Positions 18,423 through 28,158 of a stretch of DNA of 64,000 nucleotides are shown here, piece by piece (within the stretch, counting starts at the first letter, position 1; each line of letters opens with the position of its first letter). This DNA comes from CAYGZM01 sp964354365 (GTDB taxonomy: Bacteria > Planctomycetota > Phycisphaerae > Sedimentisphaerales > Anaerobacaceae). Where the stretch lies: NCBI GenBank assembly GCA_964354365.1, contig CAYGZM010000002.1, forward strand, positions 13,008 to 77,007, in the 5' to 3' direction. The notes below the pieces were generated by a model. It made no database searches and was not told the DNA's origin. It saw only the letters and a program-made list of their open reading frames with translations. Made by a program: the position numbers and the translations under genes.

Positions 18423-19841
18423 CTACTCATATCTCAAAATATCGACGGGCTTTGTTATCGCCGCGACAACAGCCGGTATGAGAGTCCCAAGTGCCGCCGC
18501 GACAATTGCCAACCAAAGAATATCATACAGCTTGAATTTGATTCCAAATTGCCACCCGTATAATTTCAGATGTATGGACCATAGAGTTGCGTACCAGTCA
18601 AGTTCACTGGGTATTTTGGCAAACATATATATACTGCTCTTCCACAATTTCAGTCCGAAGATTATCCTTATCCAGCCCTCAATCGTGTTGATATTCCTCG
18701 TGATGAGGTATGCGAGAACCGACCCGATGCCCGAGCCGATTACCCCAACACAGACGCCGAAGCCGACGAATATCCACCCGACCGAGGCGCTCGCCGTCCC
18801 GCAGCTCTTTATTATCGCGATGTCTCTGCGCTTTGTTGTGACTATCATGTAGAAGATGCAGAATACGAGCACCACCACGCTGCCGCTGACGACGCCGAAT
18901 ATCACAAGCAAAAGGCCCATTTGCTTTCGGACCTCGGCTGTGTATCGGCTTTGCATCTCGACGGCGGTCTCAACCGTGGCGTAGTTCTTCAGATATGGGT
19001 CGCCTTTGAGGTGGTCATCGACGAATCCCGCCCATACACCGAGAATCTGAGCCCGAGCCGACTCCACATCCGTCCCCGCCGTCAGCTTGACTTGAATCAT
19101 CTCGGCAAGCGGCTCGGATTGGTCCGGGTAGAGAGTCGTTTGCAGTGTTTCTATCGGAACAAAGACGTATCCTTTGTCGAGGTCATAGAACCCGGTGAAA
19201 ACGATGTCCGCCACTACGAGCTTCATCGTTCTCCTTTTGAATTCCGCCTTCGCCGAACTCAAATCACCCGGCGATGCTTCCTCCGGTTCGGCCACTGCCC
19301 CCGTTGTAAGAACAACCTGTTGTCCGAGCATCTCTTGCGCTGCGGCGAAGTCATACTCATCCGTTTCCTCATCAGGCTCTTTGGCCGTTGCGATGCCTAC
19401 AAAACATCCTGTTGCTTCGGGATGGCCGGGGACCGCAAAAGACGGCCCGACGGAGGAGTCTTTTTGTTTGAGCAGGGAGTTGCCCAGGCCCGTTACCCTG
19501 ATTGTCCGCGCCAAATCAACGCCATGGATTTCCACGGCACGGACGTTGCCTTTGCCGAGATACAATATGCCCTGGGCCGAGAGCGTGGGCGCCGCAGTCT
19601 CGACCGCGCCTAATTTTTCCAGGCGCTCTATGAAGGCCGGGTATTTCGAGAACTTCATCGGCGGCTCGAGCACAATATCCCCCAAAAACTCCACTGCAAT
19701 CTGCTCGTAAGCATTGATAAAGCCGGTGAACAAGCTGGCGACAACAACTAACAGCGACACGGACAGCGCCACCGCCGCGATGCTCAGGAACACGATCTTC
19801 CTCTTGCGCAGGTACCTCAGCCACAGAAACAATTTCAACAT
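18423..19841 (-). CDS. LolC/LolE-like FtsX-family permease (first)
   Basis: A 472-residue permease from ATG 19841 (a GTG at 19868 is less likely). It has an N-terminal helix after LRYLRKRKIVFLSIAAVALS, a large periplasmic domain with an acidic insert (AKEPDEETDEYDF), and three C-terminal helices with IVTTKRRDIAIIKSCGTA. It shares architecture, not close sequence, with the next permease. The gene is 104 bp downstream of lysS on the same strand; lysS next to lol genes is a common bacterial neighbourhood. Confidence 0.85.
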   Translation of the reverse strand: MLKLFLWLRYLRKRKIVFLSIAAVALSVSLLVVVASLFTGFINAYEQIAVEFLGDIVLEPPMKFSKYPAFIERLEKLGAVETAAPTLSAQGILYLGKGNVRAVEIHGVDLARTIRVTGLGNSLLKQKDSSVGPSFAVPGHPEATGCFVGIATAKEPDEETDEYDFAAAQEMLGQQVVLTTGAVAEPEEASPGDLSSAKAEFKRRTMKLVVADIVFTGFYDLDKGYVFVPIETLQTTLYPDQSEPLAEMIQVKLTAGTDVESARAQILGVWAGFVDDHLKGDPYLKNYATVETAVEMQSRYTAEVRKQMGLLLVIFGVVSGSVVVLVFCIFYMIVTTKRRDIAIIKSCGTASASVGWIFVGFGVCVGVIGSGIGSVLAYLITRNINTIEGWIRIIFGLKLWKSSIYMFAKIPSELDWYATLWSIHLKLYGWQFGIKFKLYDILWLAIVAAALGTLIPAVVAAITKPVDILRYE

Positions 19842-19945
19842 TTTGGCCCCGCCATGATGCAGCACCACATTTCATAAATCTTACGACCACATTGCCATTT
19901 CAGGCTGACAATCGGGTGGCAGCCTCAAGCGCAGCTTGGAGATGG

Positions 19946-21433
19946 CTAAGCACCGCTGCCGCCGTCCGCGGATTTGCGCCTCAGCAGCGGAAAGAGCACG
20001 ACGTCGCGAATAGTCGCGGCGCCCGTCAGCACCATAATCAGCCTGTCGATGCCGATTCCCAGCCCGCCGGCCGGGGGCATGCCGTATTTCAACGCCGTTA
20101 TGAAATCCCTGTCCATCGTGGCCATTGTATCCTGCTGCCCACGAAGCTGAATCTTGAAGTTCTCTTCCTGCACAGCGGGATCGTTCAGCTCCGTGTAAGC
20201 ATTGGCCAGCTCCATGCCGGCGATAAACAGCTCGAACCGCTCTGCGTATCTCGGATCGCTTTTCTTGCGCTTCGTCAGCGGACATAACGGCGCCGGATAG
20301 TCAATCACGAAGGTCGGCGCAACAAGATTATCCTCAACGGCGGCCTCGAAGACCTCGTTCACAAGCACCACGTCGTCTATATCCGCCTGTTCCAGGCCAA
20401 GCTCCCTGGCTTTGGCCCTGACGGCCTTTATGTCGTCGATGTCGCAGCCGGAGTATTCCTTCAGCAGGTCGGCATATTTGGCCCGCCGCCAGGGCCGGGT
20501 GAAATCTATCATGACATCGCCGAATAGAACCTGCCGGCCCCGGCAATAATTCTCGACGCAAAGCCCGATCAGCTCCTCGGTCAAGTCCATCATCACGCTG
20601 TAATCGGCGTAGGCCTGGTAAACCTCGAGCATCGTGAACTCCGGGTTGTGCTGTCGGCTGAGGCCCTCGTTGCGGAAGTTTCGATTTATCTCAAAGACGC
20701 GCTCCATCCCGCCGACGAGCAGGCGTTTTAGAAACAGCTCCGGCGAAATACGAAGAAACAAATCCATATCCAGACTGTTATGATGCGTCACGAACGGTTT
20801 TGCCGCGGCGCCGCCGGCAATTGTCTGCATCATCGGTGTCTCAACTTCGAGGAAGCCTTTCGACGTAAGGTATTCGCGGATGGCGGCGATGATGGCGCTG
20901 CGATTCTTGAATCGCTCGGCCACTTCGGGATTGGCCCACAAATCCACGTATCTTTGCCTGTAACGCTGATCGACGTCCGCCAGGCCGTGGAATTTCTCAG
21001 GCGGCGGACACAGACACTTGCTCAGGAATGTCAGGCCGTCCCCGGCGACCCATATAGTTATCTCGCCCGTCTTGGTCTTGCCCAGCTGCCCGGCTGCGCC
21101 GATTATGTCCCCAAGCTCAATCAGCCTGGCGAGATTCCAGCTCTCGCCGAGCAGCTTCTTGCTCAATCCTATCTGGATCGTCCCGCTGCTGTCGCGCAGC
21201 GTAATGAAGATCAGCTTTCCAATGTCCCGCAGCAGCACGATTCTGCCGGCGCATTTGGCCTGCTGAGTATCGTCGCCATCCCTGAATCTGCGTTTGACCT
21301 CCGCCGCCGGCTCAGCCCCCTCATACCTGCCTCCGTAGGGGTCAATACCCAGCCGGCGGATCAAAGAGAGCTTCTCCAGCCTCTGCTGCTCAAGCTTGCC
21401 TGAGCCGCCGGAAGTTTCCTCTTTTTCTACCAT
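19946..21433 (-). CDS. lysS: Lysyl-tRNA synthetase, class II
   Basis: A 495-residue enzyme. An N-terminal OB-fold anticodon-binding domain (GRIVLLRDIGKLIFITLRD) is followed by the class II core: motif 1 around FLEVETPMMQ, motif 2 VFEINRNFRNEG, and motif 3 GLGIGIDRLIMVLTG. The length and the motifs AGGAAAKPF and PEFTMLEVYQAY are standard for bacterial LysS. It is probably the first gene of a minus-strand unit leading into the lol genes. Confidence 0.97.
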   Translation of the reverse strand: MVEKEETSGGSGKLEQQRLEKLSLIRRLGIDPYGGRYEGAEPAAEVKRRFRDGDDTQQAKCAGRIVLLRDIGKLIFITLRDSSGTIQIGLSKKLLGESWNLARLIELGDIIGAAGQLGKTKTGEITIWVAGDGLTFLSKCLCPPPEKFHGLADVDQRYRQRYVDLWANPEVAERFKNRSAIIAAIREYLTSKGFLEVETPMMQTIAGGAAAKPFVTHHNSLDMDLFLRISPELFLKRLLVGGMERVFEINRNFRNEGLSRQHNPEFTMLEVYQAYADYSVMMDLTEELIGLCVENYCRGRQVLFGDVMIDFTRPWRRAKYADLLKEYSGCDIDDIKAVRAKARELGLEQADIDDVVLVNEVFEAAVEDNLVAPTFVIDYPAPLCPLTKRKKSDPRYAERFELFIAGMELANAYTELNDPAVQEENFKIQLRGQQDTMATMDRDFITALKYGMPPAGGLGIGIDRLIMVLTGAATIRDVVLFPLLRRKSADGGSGA

Positions 21434-21480
21434 GTTTGCATTAGCCCCTTTTTACTGCCGTTCTGTGGAACTTTTAGCAT

Positions 21481-21530
21481 GTGGCACGGGCTTCCAGCCC
21501 GTGAGACCACGGCCAAGATGGCCGTGCCAC
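21481..21530. repeat. 50-bp double-hairpin palindromic repeat
   Basis: GTGGCACGG (21481-21489) and CCGTGCCAC (21522-21530) are perfect inverted ends. Between them lie two perfect 8-bp hairpins: CACGGGCT/AGCCCGTG and CACGGCCA/TGGCCGTG, each with a 3-nt loop. Related cores occur at 16327 and 30129. It resembles the REP-like elements common in planctomycete intergenic DNA. Confidence 0.8.
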
Positions 21531-21567
21531 GATTGACCGCGCCCGCGGGTCTCTCTAACGCCAGAAG

Positions 21568-23919
21568 TCAGTTTTGCCTGGCCACGGGCGAAGTCTGGGT
21601 CTTGATCAGCTCGGTCTTAACAATTAGAAGACCTACCGCCAATTGCGGGTCGGACGTGAGGGTCTCTTCGATTGTATGCTTTTTGAGCTCCGGACGGTCC
21701 GCCGCAGGCGGATTGCGACCCGCCTGAACCAGCACGTCATTATCTCTTTGCACGTCAATCATCTCCTTAAGCTCGTCGCTTCTGATCTCAACCTCGACGT
21801 TCGGCCCGACGCCCCAATCCGTCCTGCCCAGCTTCTTCATTGCCTCCTGGCTTTCGACCCGCTGGCCCGACGGCAAGTGATAATACGCCATCGTGTATTT
21901 GAGCTGCGCGCCGCCGCCGGGGTAGTGTGTTATGCCCTGCACGCTGCCTTTGCCGTGAGTCCTGGTCCCCACGAGGATCGCCCGGTTATGCGCCTTGTCC
22001 GCCAGCGCGCCGGCCACAATTTCCGAGGCGCTGGCCGAACCGGAGTTTATCAACAAGACAAGCGGATAATTCGGGTGCGTCTTGCTCTTGTGCGCGGTCG
22101 AATAGGACGGCCACTTGCCAAACCCCGGCCCGGGCTGGGTCTTGACTATCAAACCATCGTCGAGAAACTTGTCCGTCACCGCCACCGCACTGTCCAGGAG
22201 CCCGCCCGTGTTGAATCGCAAATCCAGAATCAGCCCCTTCAATCCTTCCGTCTCGAGCTCAAGCAGGACTTTCTCCATATCCGCGGAGCTTTCCGCCGAG
22301 AAGCTGGTCAGCCTGATGTAGCCGATCTTATGCGCCTCGTCAACCATATACCGCCAATCGCCCGATTCGGTCCGTTGCCAGCCGCGAATTGTCGGGACCG
22401 TTATCTTGTCTCTCGTGAGAGTAATGTCCTTGGTCTTCTCCTCGCCCGGCCGCTTTATCGTCAGCGAAACGTCCGTGCCTTTGGGCCCGGTTATTTTATG
22501 AACCGCACAAATCAAAGTCATATCTTTGGTTTCGAGTCCGTCCACTTTTTCGATAACGTCCCCTGCGTCAAGCCCGGAATTGTACGCCGGGGTGTCCGGC
22601 AGAAGGCTGGCTACGGTCAACAGGCCCTGACGCCTTGAGATTTCGATGCCGATTCCCGTGAACTCATTCGTCATCATCTTCTCGAAATCCTGCACTTGCT
22701 TGGGCCAGACCATCACCGTATAGGGATCGAGCGCGGACATCGCCGCCTCGGCAAACTGGGCGATCAGGATCGACTCCGGCAGTTGCACAATAGTCTCGCT
22801 CAGTGTCAGGACCCGGTCGAAGACTTCCGTGAATTTGACCTTGTTGAACCCCGTGACCGTTTCGGTCATCTCGTCCTCGACCGCCGCCAGCGCCGCCGAC
22901 CAGGCCATCAGCTTCTGCTTATCGGGAGGCGAAAAAGATCCGCTCTTAGCCTTATTCGGCTCTTCATCGTCCCGCCCCTGCTCGGAATCGTCGCCCTTTT
23001 TTTGCGAATTCTGACTAAATGCCGAGGGTATCGCCATCACTTCGGCCAGCAGATTGCACCGGTTGATTGCCTTGTTTGCCATTTCTCGGTAGTCGATCAT
23101 GTTCACGTAGTTCACGCTCAACGCATAAATCGCCCGCTCAAACATCTCCCTTTGCACGCCATCATAGCGCTCCTTGCTCGTTTCACAGGGGCTATCCTCA
23201 AATGAAGCGGCAATCTGGGCCTTGTCCAGAAGCTGCTCGGCATAATTCGAATACGCCTCGTTGTTGGGGTCGATCTCCCCCAGCCAATAATAGCAGTTCG
23301 CGTATGCTTCGAGCCATTTACCGTCCGTCTCGAAGGCAGCGGCGCGATCTATGGCTTTTTGAATCGTCTGTTTGACGAACTCGTCGGCAAAGAGCTGCTT
23401 GCTCTGAGTCTCGTCGGCGAACTCACGGGCCCTGGCGACGACCGAGAGCACGAGGGAAATATTATTGGGATCGTTCGGGTCCACATCATTTGCATCGTTG
23501 GCGTCTTTGATGCTGTTCGCATCGACCCCTCTGCGGAATTTCTCGAGCTCGGCCAACTTTTCCTTGTACGCAGCTTGCCGCGCCAACAGACGCCGTTGAT
23601 TGATGTCGTTGTATCGGCTGACAACCTCGGCTAATTCCGAAAGGAGTCGGCCCTGGGACTGCTCGGCTGATCCCGGTTTGGCTATGAGCTGCGTCGCCGC
23701 ATCGAACTTGCCCTGGCGGATCAGGTCGCAGGCTTTGTCAACTGTGCTGGATTCGACCGTTTTGGGTTCTGCGGTTTTGGTAGTGGTTTCGCACGGGTCC
23801 AGGACAACCGGCCTGGCTGCAAAAGCGCACGCGCACGACGAAAAAACCACAGTCGCCAGCCAAACCAGCCACGTTTCTCCGGCTTTACAGAACCTTCTTC
23901 CTGACTTTTCCGACAACAA
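21568..23919 (-). CDS. S41-family carboxyl-terminal processing protease with PDZ domain
   Basis: A 783-residue exported protease. TTG 23919 was chosen because AAGGAG lies 7 bp upstream and the protein then starts next to a signal peptide (WLVWLATVVFSSCACAFAARP). The first 360 residues are helical and Asp/Asn-rich (DANDANDVDPNDPNN). A PDZ domain lies at about 420-500 (GIGIEISRRQGLLTVASLL). The S41 core has SASASEIVAG with the catalytic Ser near 630 and THGKGSVQ with the catalytic Lys near 657. The family cleaves envelope proteins near the C-terminus. The long N-terminal extension exceeds usual CtpA length (about 430) and may be a substrate-adaptor region. Confidence 0.92.
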   Translation of the reverse strand: MLSEKSGRRFCKAGETWLVWLATVVFSSCACAFAARPVVLDPCETTTKTAEPKTVESSTVDKACDLIRQGKFDAATQLIAKPGSAEQSQGRLLSELAEVVSRYNDINQRRLLARQAAYKEKLAELEKFRRGVDANSIKDANDANDVDPNDPNNISLVLSVVARAREFADETQSKQLFADEFVKQTIQKAIDRAAAFETDGKWLEAYANCYYWLGEIDPNNEAYSNYAEQLLDKAQIAASFEDSPCETSKERYDGVQREMFERAIYALSVNYVNMIDYREMANKAINRCNLLAEVMAIPSAFSQNSQKKGDDSEQGRDDEEPNKAKSGSFSPPDKQKLMAWSAALAAVEDEMTETVTGFNKVKFTEVFDRVLTLSETIVQLPESILIAQFAEAAMSALDPYTVMVWPKQVQDFEKMMTNEFTGIGIEISRRQGLLTVASLLPDTPAYNSGLDAGDVIEKVDGLETKDMTLICAVHKITGPKGTDVSLTIKRPGEEKTKDITLTRDKITVPTIRGWQRTESGDWRYMVDEAHKIGYIRLTSFSAESSADMEKVLLELETEGLKGLILDLRFNTGGLLDSAVAVTDKFLDDGLIVKTQPGPGFGKWPSYSTAHKSKTHPNYPLVLLINSGSASASEIVAGALADKAHNRAILVGTRTHGKGSVQGITHYPGGGAQLKYTMAYYHLPSGQRVESQEAMKKLGRTDWGVGPNVEVEIRSDELKEMIDVQRDNDVLVQAGRNPPAADRPELKKHTIEETLTSDPQLAVGLLIVKTELIKTQTSPVARQN

Positions 23920-23951
23920 TGATTTACTCCTTAACAAGCAAAACAAAGGCT

Positions 23952-23967
23952 CCTGCAAAATTGCAGG
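23952..23967 (-). terminator. Possible weak terminator after the aldolase gene
   Basis: A perfect 7-bp stem, CCTGCAA and TTGCAGG, followed on the minus strand by an interrupted T-run (CCTTTGTTTTG). It lies between the aldolase stop (23991) and the protease start (23919). Confidence 0.4.
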
Positions 23968-23990
23968 TTAGGCCTGCTACTCCAACTTTA

Positions 23991-24935
23991 TCAAACACAC
24001 TCGGCCGCTTTTCCGGCACATCCCAGAACGTGCAGCTTATGCTTGACCATAGCCTTGATGGCGTCTCTGCCGGGCCCCAGATAGTGCCGCGGGTCGAACT
24101 CGCCCGGCTTTTCCGCAAAGACCTGCCTGATCTTGGCCGTCAGCGCCAGCCGCAAGTCCGTGTCGATATTGACCTTGCAGACAGCCATCTTTGACGCCTT
24201 GGCCACGGCTTCTTCCGGCACACCCATTGCATTCGGCATACTGCCGCCGTATTTGTTAATCAAATCAATGAATTCTTTCAGCACACTGCTCGAGCCGTGC
24301 ATAACCAGCGGGAAGCCCGGAAGCCTCTGGCCTATCTCCTCTATCACGTCGAAGGCCAGTTTGGGCTCGGTCTTGAACTTGTAGGCGCCGTGGCTCGTTC
24401 CGCAGGCAACCGCAAGCGAATCGCAGCCGCTCTTTTCAACGAATTCCACCGCCTGATCCGGGTCGGCCACGTGCTTGCCGACATCGTCCACCCCGACCAC
24501 GTCTTCCTCGATACCGCCCAACTGCCCAAGCTCCGCCTCAACGACCACATCCCTCGGATGTGCGTATTTCACAACCTTTTTGGTTATGGCGATGTTTTCC
24601 TCGAACGGCAGGTGCGAGCCGTCTATCATTATCGACGTGAATCCGTCATCCACAAACTGCTTGCACGTCTCGAACGTATCACCGTGGTCGAGATTTATCG
24701 CGACAGGAATGTCAGGGTTCTCCTCGACGACAACATTGATAATCGCCTTGAGATAGCCGATCTTGGCGTATTTGCGGGCGCCCTTGGAGACCTGCAGGAT
24801 AAGCGGGGCCTTCTCCTCGGCAACAGCGTCTATAATGCCCTGCGTTATCTCCATATTGTTCACATTGAATGCGCCGACGGCATAGCCATTCTTATAGGCC
24901 ATCTCGAACATCTTTCTGGTATTGACCAATGCCAT
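23991..24935 (-). CDS. fba: Class II fructose-bisphosphate aldolase
   Basis: A 314-residue zinc-dependent aldolase of glycolysis/gluconeogenesis that cleaves fructose 1,6-bisphosphate. It shows GAFNVNNME, NLDHGDT (zinc-binding His), VEAELGQLGG, CGTSHGAYKF, MHGSSSV and KVNIDTDLRLA. ATG 24935 is preceded by AAGGAGAG. The short-form length fits the bacterial class IIB group. It is probably its own transcription unit. Confidence 0.95.
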   Translation of the reverse strand: MALVNTRKMFEMAYKNGYAVGAFNVNNMEITQGIIDAVAEEKAPLILQVSKGARKYAKIGYLKAIINVVVEENPDIPVAINLDHGDTFETCKQFVDDGFTSIMIDGSHLPFEENIAITKKVVKYAHPRDVVVEAELGQLGGIEEDVVGVDDVGKHVADPDQAVEFVEKSGCDSLAVACGTSHGAYKFKTEPKLAFDVIEEIGQRLPGFPLVMHGSSSVLKEFIDLINKYGGSMPNAMGVPEEAVAKASKMAVCKVNIDTDLRLALTAKIRQVFAEKPGEFDPRHYLGPGRDAIKAMVKHKLHVLGCAGKAAECV

Positions 24936-25035
24936 AAACACTCTCCTTATAATTGTTCAAACCTGTGTTGTAGTGAAAGATTGCCCGGCCTTGCGCCTTG
25001 GGCAACAATCACCTGTCGCTACTCAATCATAATTG

Positions 25036-28008
25036 CTAATAATCCACTGCCGAGCCGCCAATCCTTCTATACCGGCTCCCCCCAATTCCAAGGTCCGAAA
25101 CACCCTGCGGCCATATACTGAACATAATAGCTTGCTCATCCAGCGACTCATCCGCACTGTACGTAAGACCCCAGTACATCCTGTGATACTGCCTCAGCAA
25201 AGTAATTTCGCTGCCTATTGTTTCGCCGTAGTCAAAATCAATCTGCTGCGAGAAGACGACCGTATAGCGCGGGTCCAGCACATAAGTAATTGCAAAGACG
25301 AACGCATTCGAGCCTTCCTGCAGCTTCATGCCCGTTGTCGGATCGTTAACCGTAATACGCCTTAGGTATCTGCTGCCGACGTAATAGCTCAAATCGGGCC
25401 ATCGCATGTGCGAAAAGCCGATATCAGACTGCTGCACCACACCGCTTTGCATGTCGAAATTCATACCCGACAATACCGCGGTGGTATCGCTCAGCCGCCA
25501 GCTATAGTCGGCACCGATGTAGTTGCGCCTCACCCCGTACATGCTCATGCTGCGTCTGTCCCATTGGGGGACCGCGGGGGTGGACGTGTTCACCATCGGG
25601 ATAAACGGCCTGTTCCAGAGGAACCTGTCCGCCCCGGCCGAGGCGTCGTCGGAGTCATCGACCCAGGTAACGTCCGTATCCAGCCGCATCCAGTCAACCG
25701 TCCGCCGCATGCTGCCCGTGCCTCGCTTGGTTTGCAGCCGTTGAGATAAACCTACGTTCAGCGTATCACGTTGTTCAATAACGGATTCATTTTGAGTATA
25801 GCTGACGGCTGTCAAATACGGCCTCACGACGTGCCGCAACTGGTCGATGTCCCAGAGCCGCGATCTGGCGTCCGGGAAAACCTTCCAATACGGCTGGGAT
25901 GATACTCGAACGCCCGTCTCCCCGTACCAAACGTTGTCCTCCCGCGCGCCCGTGCCGCCGTCGAGCTCTCTATAAAAGCCCATCCTGTCCTCATACGCCA
26001 CGGTGCCGGCGACAAACGGAACTACTCTTAGCTTGCCCACCGAGAACGGCATATCAACCTCGTTGCGCGTTGTTGCAAAGGAAAAGAACTGTTGTGGCCC
26101 CGGCGTCTTATTCGAGGAGGCATAGCGCTGCCGGAATCGGCTGATCTGGGTATCGCTGTAGAACGTCAGCCGGTCGTTGAAGAACGACTGGCCCGTCCGG
26201 TGGAATTCGCCCGTCGGAAGCTCTTCGAGCTTATCGACAAAATCGTTTATCCGCACCTTGGCCAGAAACGAAAGACCCCAGTTGTCCTCTATTCGCTTGA
26301 GATGGAGCAGCGTCTCCTGCTCCTTGCCCACGTCGTACTCGTTGCGATAATAGCTCTCTAGGAAATTCAAATCGGATGAATAGCTGATCTCGCCGGTGAG
26401 CTGCCAGTTATAAGGCAAAAACTGCCTGTGCTGCCAGAGGAACCGACCTCGCAGCTCACGGGGCGCCTCAAGATTCCTGCGGCTCGCGTGTCTGCCGAGC
26501 CTGTCCTCGCCCCTGTCGTTGATTATATAACCCAGGACCCTGCCGAAATAGTCCTCTCTGGCGTATTCGATATCCACGCCCGTGCCGACGCCGCGCTTGC
26601 TGTAGTAATCCACGGCAAGAGTGCTTTCCGTGCCCTCAGGCTCCTGGAGGCCGAGCAGCCTGGCAAGATACCATCGTGTTTCAGCCGTGTAGCCCCACCT
26701 GCTGCTATGGCCGACGCGTGCGCTCTTGAGCGGAGTATCGGGCCTTTCCAGATTGCTCCGCAGGCGGGGCAGACGCAAGAGCGTCATTCCATATACGTTG
26801 AAACGCACGTCGCGCATCTCGGCGTCGTAGCTGCTCTTTGTGGTCCCGCCCTTCTGCGCATCGGCAGCGGTCGTATCGGTGATGCTGATGCTCGATACGT
26901 CGAGCGAAATCTGCTGCTTATGGAATTCATCCGTCGTAACAGTAACGTCCTCGGCCTCGAATTTATTCTCCGCCACCTGTCGCATCTCCTTGGCCCGGAC
27001 ATAGATGGGAATACCCTCGGATTCGCTGAAATTCCTCATCTCGGCGTTTTCGACAATCGCCTTTTTCCGCTCAAAGTCATAGTAAAGCTCGTCGGCGCGA
27101 ATCGTCCGCTGTCCCTTCGTCATCAAAACGTCGCCCGATAAGTAGATGCCCCTGACGGCGCCGGCGGCCAGAACCTCCTCGGGCTGGGCCTTGTTAGACC
27201 CCAGGCCTTCCATAGAATAAAATATCACTGCGTAGTCCGCCTGGAGCTCGAGAAGGCCGCCTTTTTCATCCTGCTTCTGCCACAGATAGAACCTGCCCAT
27301 CACCGTTGCAATATCCGTTCCATCGGGCGTCTTGGCCGACTCAAGCTTCGGCCTGTCTTCGCCCGCCGGCGATAGGTTTATCGGGTACCTGAACTGTGGT
27401 TCTTTTGTTTCCGCGGCCACTTTCTCCGGGGGCTTGTTCGGCTCCGGCTTCACGGGCGCCGGCTCCACTTGCGCCGGTTTCGCCGCTTTAATGATGTTCT
27501 GCCCGACTCCCGCTGTCTGCAGGCCGTCAATCGCCTTTTTGTAAAGAGGAAGCTCCTGAGGATCGGCAACGTCTCTTTTGTCCGCGGTGACAAGGACTTC
27601 GCCGCTGACGCTGAACCAGACTACCATTGCACCGCCGCTCTCAAGGGCCACTTGGTTCAAATCGGTGGTCTTGGACACCGCCCCCTTTTTCACTGAGATG
27701 CCGCCCTGAAGGTACACTACTGCCTCGTAACCGGCACGACCCTTTTCGACAAGCTCCGCCGGCAGACTGCCCAGCCATACCACCGCGCTGCCGCTGGAGA
27801 ACTGATTGGCCCCAATCGACATCGAAAATCCGTTGCCGAATACGAGAGTATGCTCACCGCTGGCGAGCCGGTGGCTTATGAGCTCCGGTCCCCGCAGGTG
27901 CAAATCCTGGCCCACAAATACCTCGACCGTCTGAGACTCTATGCCCAGTGAGGCCGGCCCGCACACAGCGATTAGAAGACCCAGAATATACACCGTCTTA
28001 GTTTGCAT
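25036..28008 (-). CDS. lptD: LptD-like outer-membrane LPS-assembly protein
   Basis: A 990-residue exported protein from ATG 28008 (signal peptide VYILGLLIAVCGPASLG). A longer frame to 28236 runs through a repeat and is rejected. Residues about 330-450 form an OstA/LptA-type beta-jellyroll (GAVRGIYLSGDVLMTKGQRTI, FEAEDVTVTTDEFH). The second half is a large beta-barrel with SELTGEISYSSDLNFLESYY-like strand patterns and a C-terminal aromatic strand. An N-terminal region before the jellyroll has a Pro/Glu/Lys linker and is longer than in proteobacterial LptD (about 780). It supports an LPS-containing outer membrane. Confidence 0.85.
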   Translation of the reverse strand: MQTKTVYILGLLIAVCGPASLGIESQTVEVFVGQDLHLRGPELISHRLASGEHTLVFGNGFSMSIGANQFSSGSAVVWLGSLPAELVEKGRAGYEAVVYLQGGISVKKGAVSKTTDLNQVALESGGAMVVWFSVSGEVLVTADKRDVADPQELPLYKKAIDGLQTAGVGQNIIKAAKPAQVEPAPVKPEPNKPPEKVAAETKEPQFRYPINLSPAGEDRPKLESAKTPDGTDIATVMGRFYLWQKQDEKGGLLELQADYAVIFYSMEGLGSNKAQPEEVLAAGAVRGIYLSGDVLMTKGQRTIRADELYYDFERKKAIVENAEMRNFSESEGIPIYVRAKEMRQVAENKFEAEDVTVTTDEFHKQQISLDVSSISITDTTAADAQKGGTTKSSYDAEMRDVRFNVYGMTLLRLPRLRSNLERPDTPLKSARVGHSSRWGYTAETRWYLARLLGLQEPEGTESTLAVDYYSKRGVGTGVDIEYAREDYFGRVLGYIINDRGEDRLGRHASRRNLEAPRELRGRFLWQHRQFLPYNWQLTGEISYSSDLNFLESYYRNEYDVGKEQETLLHLKRIEDNWGLSFLAKVRINDFVDKLEELPTGEFHRTGQSFFNDRLTFYSDTQISRFRQRYASSNKTPGPQQFFSFATTRNEVDMPFSVGKLRVVPFVAGTVAYEDRMGFYRELDGGTGAREDNVWYGETGVRVSSQPYWKVFPDARSRLWDIDQLRHVVRPYLTAVSYTQNESVIEQRDTLNVGLSQRLQTKRGTGSMRRTVDWMRLDTDVTWVDDSDDASAGADRFLWNRPFIPMVNTSTPAVPQWDRRSMSMYGVRRNYIGADYSWRLSDTTAVLSGMNFDMQSGVVQQSDIGFSHMRWPDLSYYVGSRYLRRITVNDPTTGMKLQEGSNAFVFAITYVLDPRYTVVFSQQIDFDYGETIGSEITLLRQYHRMYWGLTYSADESLDEQAIMFSIWPQGVSDLGIGGSRYRRIGGSAVDY

Positions 28009-28056
28009 AACTCTTGCATCCCGTATCCCGTCTTGCATCTGACGAGATACACGTTT

Positions 28057-28158
28057 CAACTCAAAAATCAAAGTGCAAAATGCAAAATTGAGGAAGTCAC
28101 TGCCGCAAGGCGGCAGTTCCACATTTTTGATATTTGATTTTTGACTTTTGCATTTCTT
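28057..28158. repeat. 102-bp structured dispersed repeat, copy 1 (49 bp upstream of lptD)
   Basis: Aligned without gaps to 51415-51516, the two copies differ at 7 of 102 positions. A central hairpin ACTGCCG/CGGCAGT becomes ATTGCCG/CGGCAAT in the other copy, a compensatory change. Outer arms TCAAAAATCA and TGATTTTTGA, and AAATGCAAAA and TTTTGCATTT, are also inverted repeats. The gap 28159-28383 shows nothing else. Confidence 0.9.

Noticed and set aside
17174..18481. 435-codon plus-strand frame
   Set aside because: It lies antisense to the LolC-like permease, has low-complexity His/Arg/Gln composition, no family motif and no ribosome site. It is a GC-rich shadow frame.
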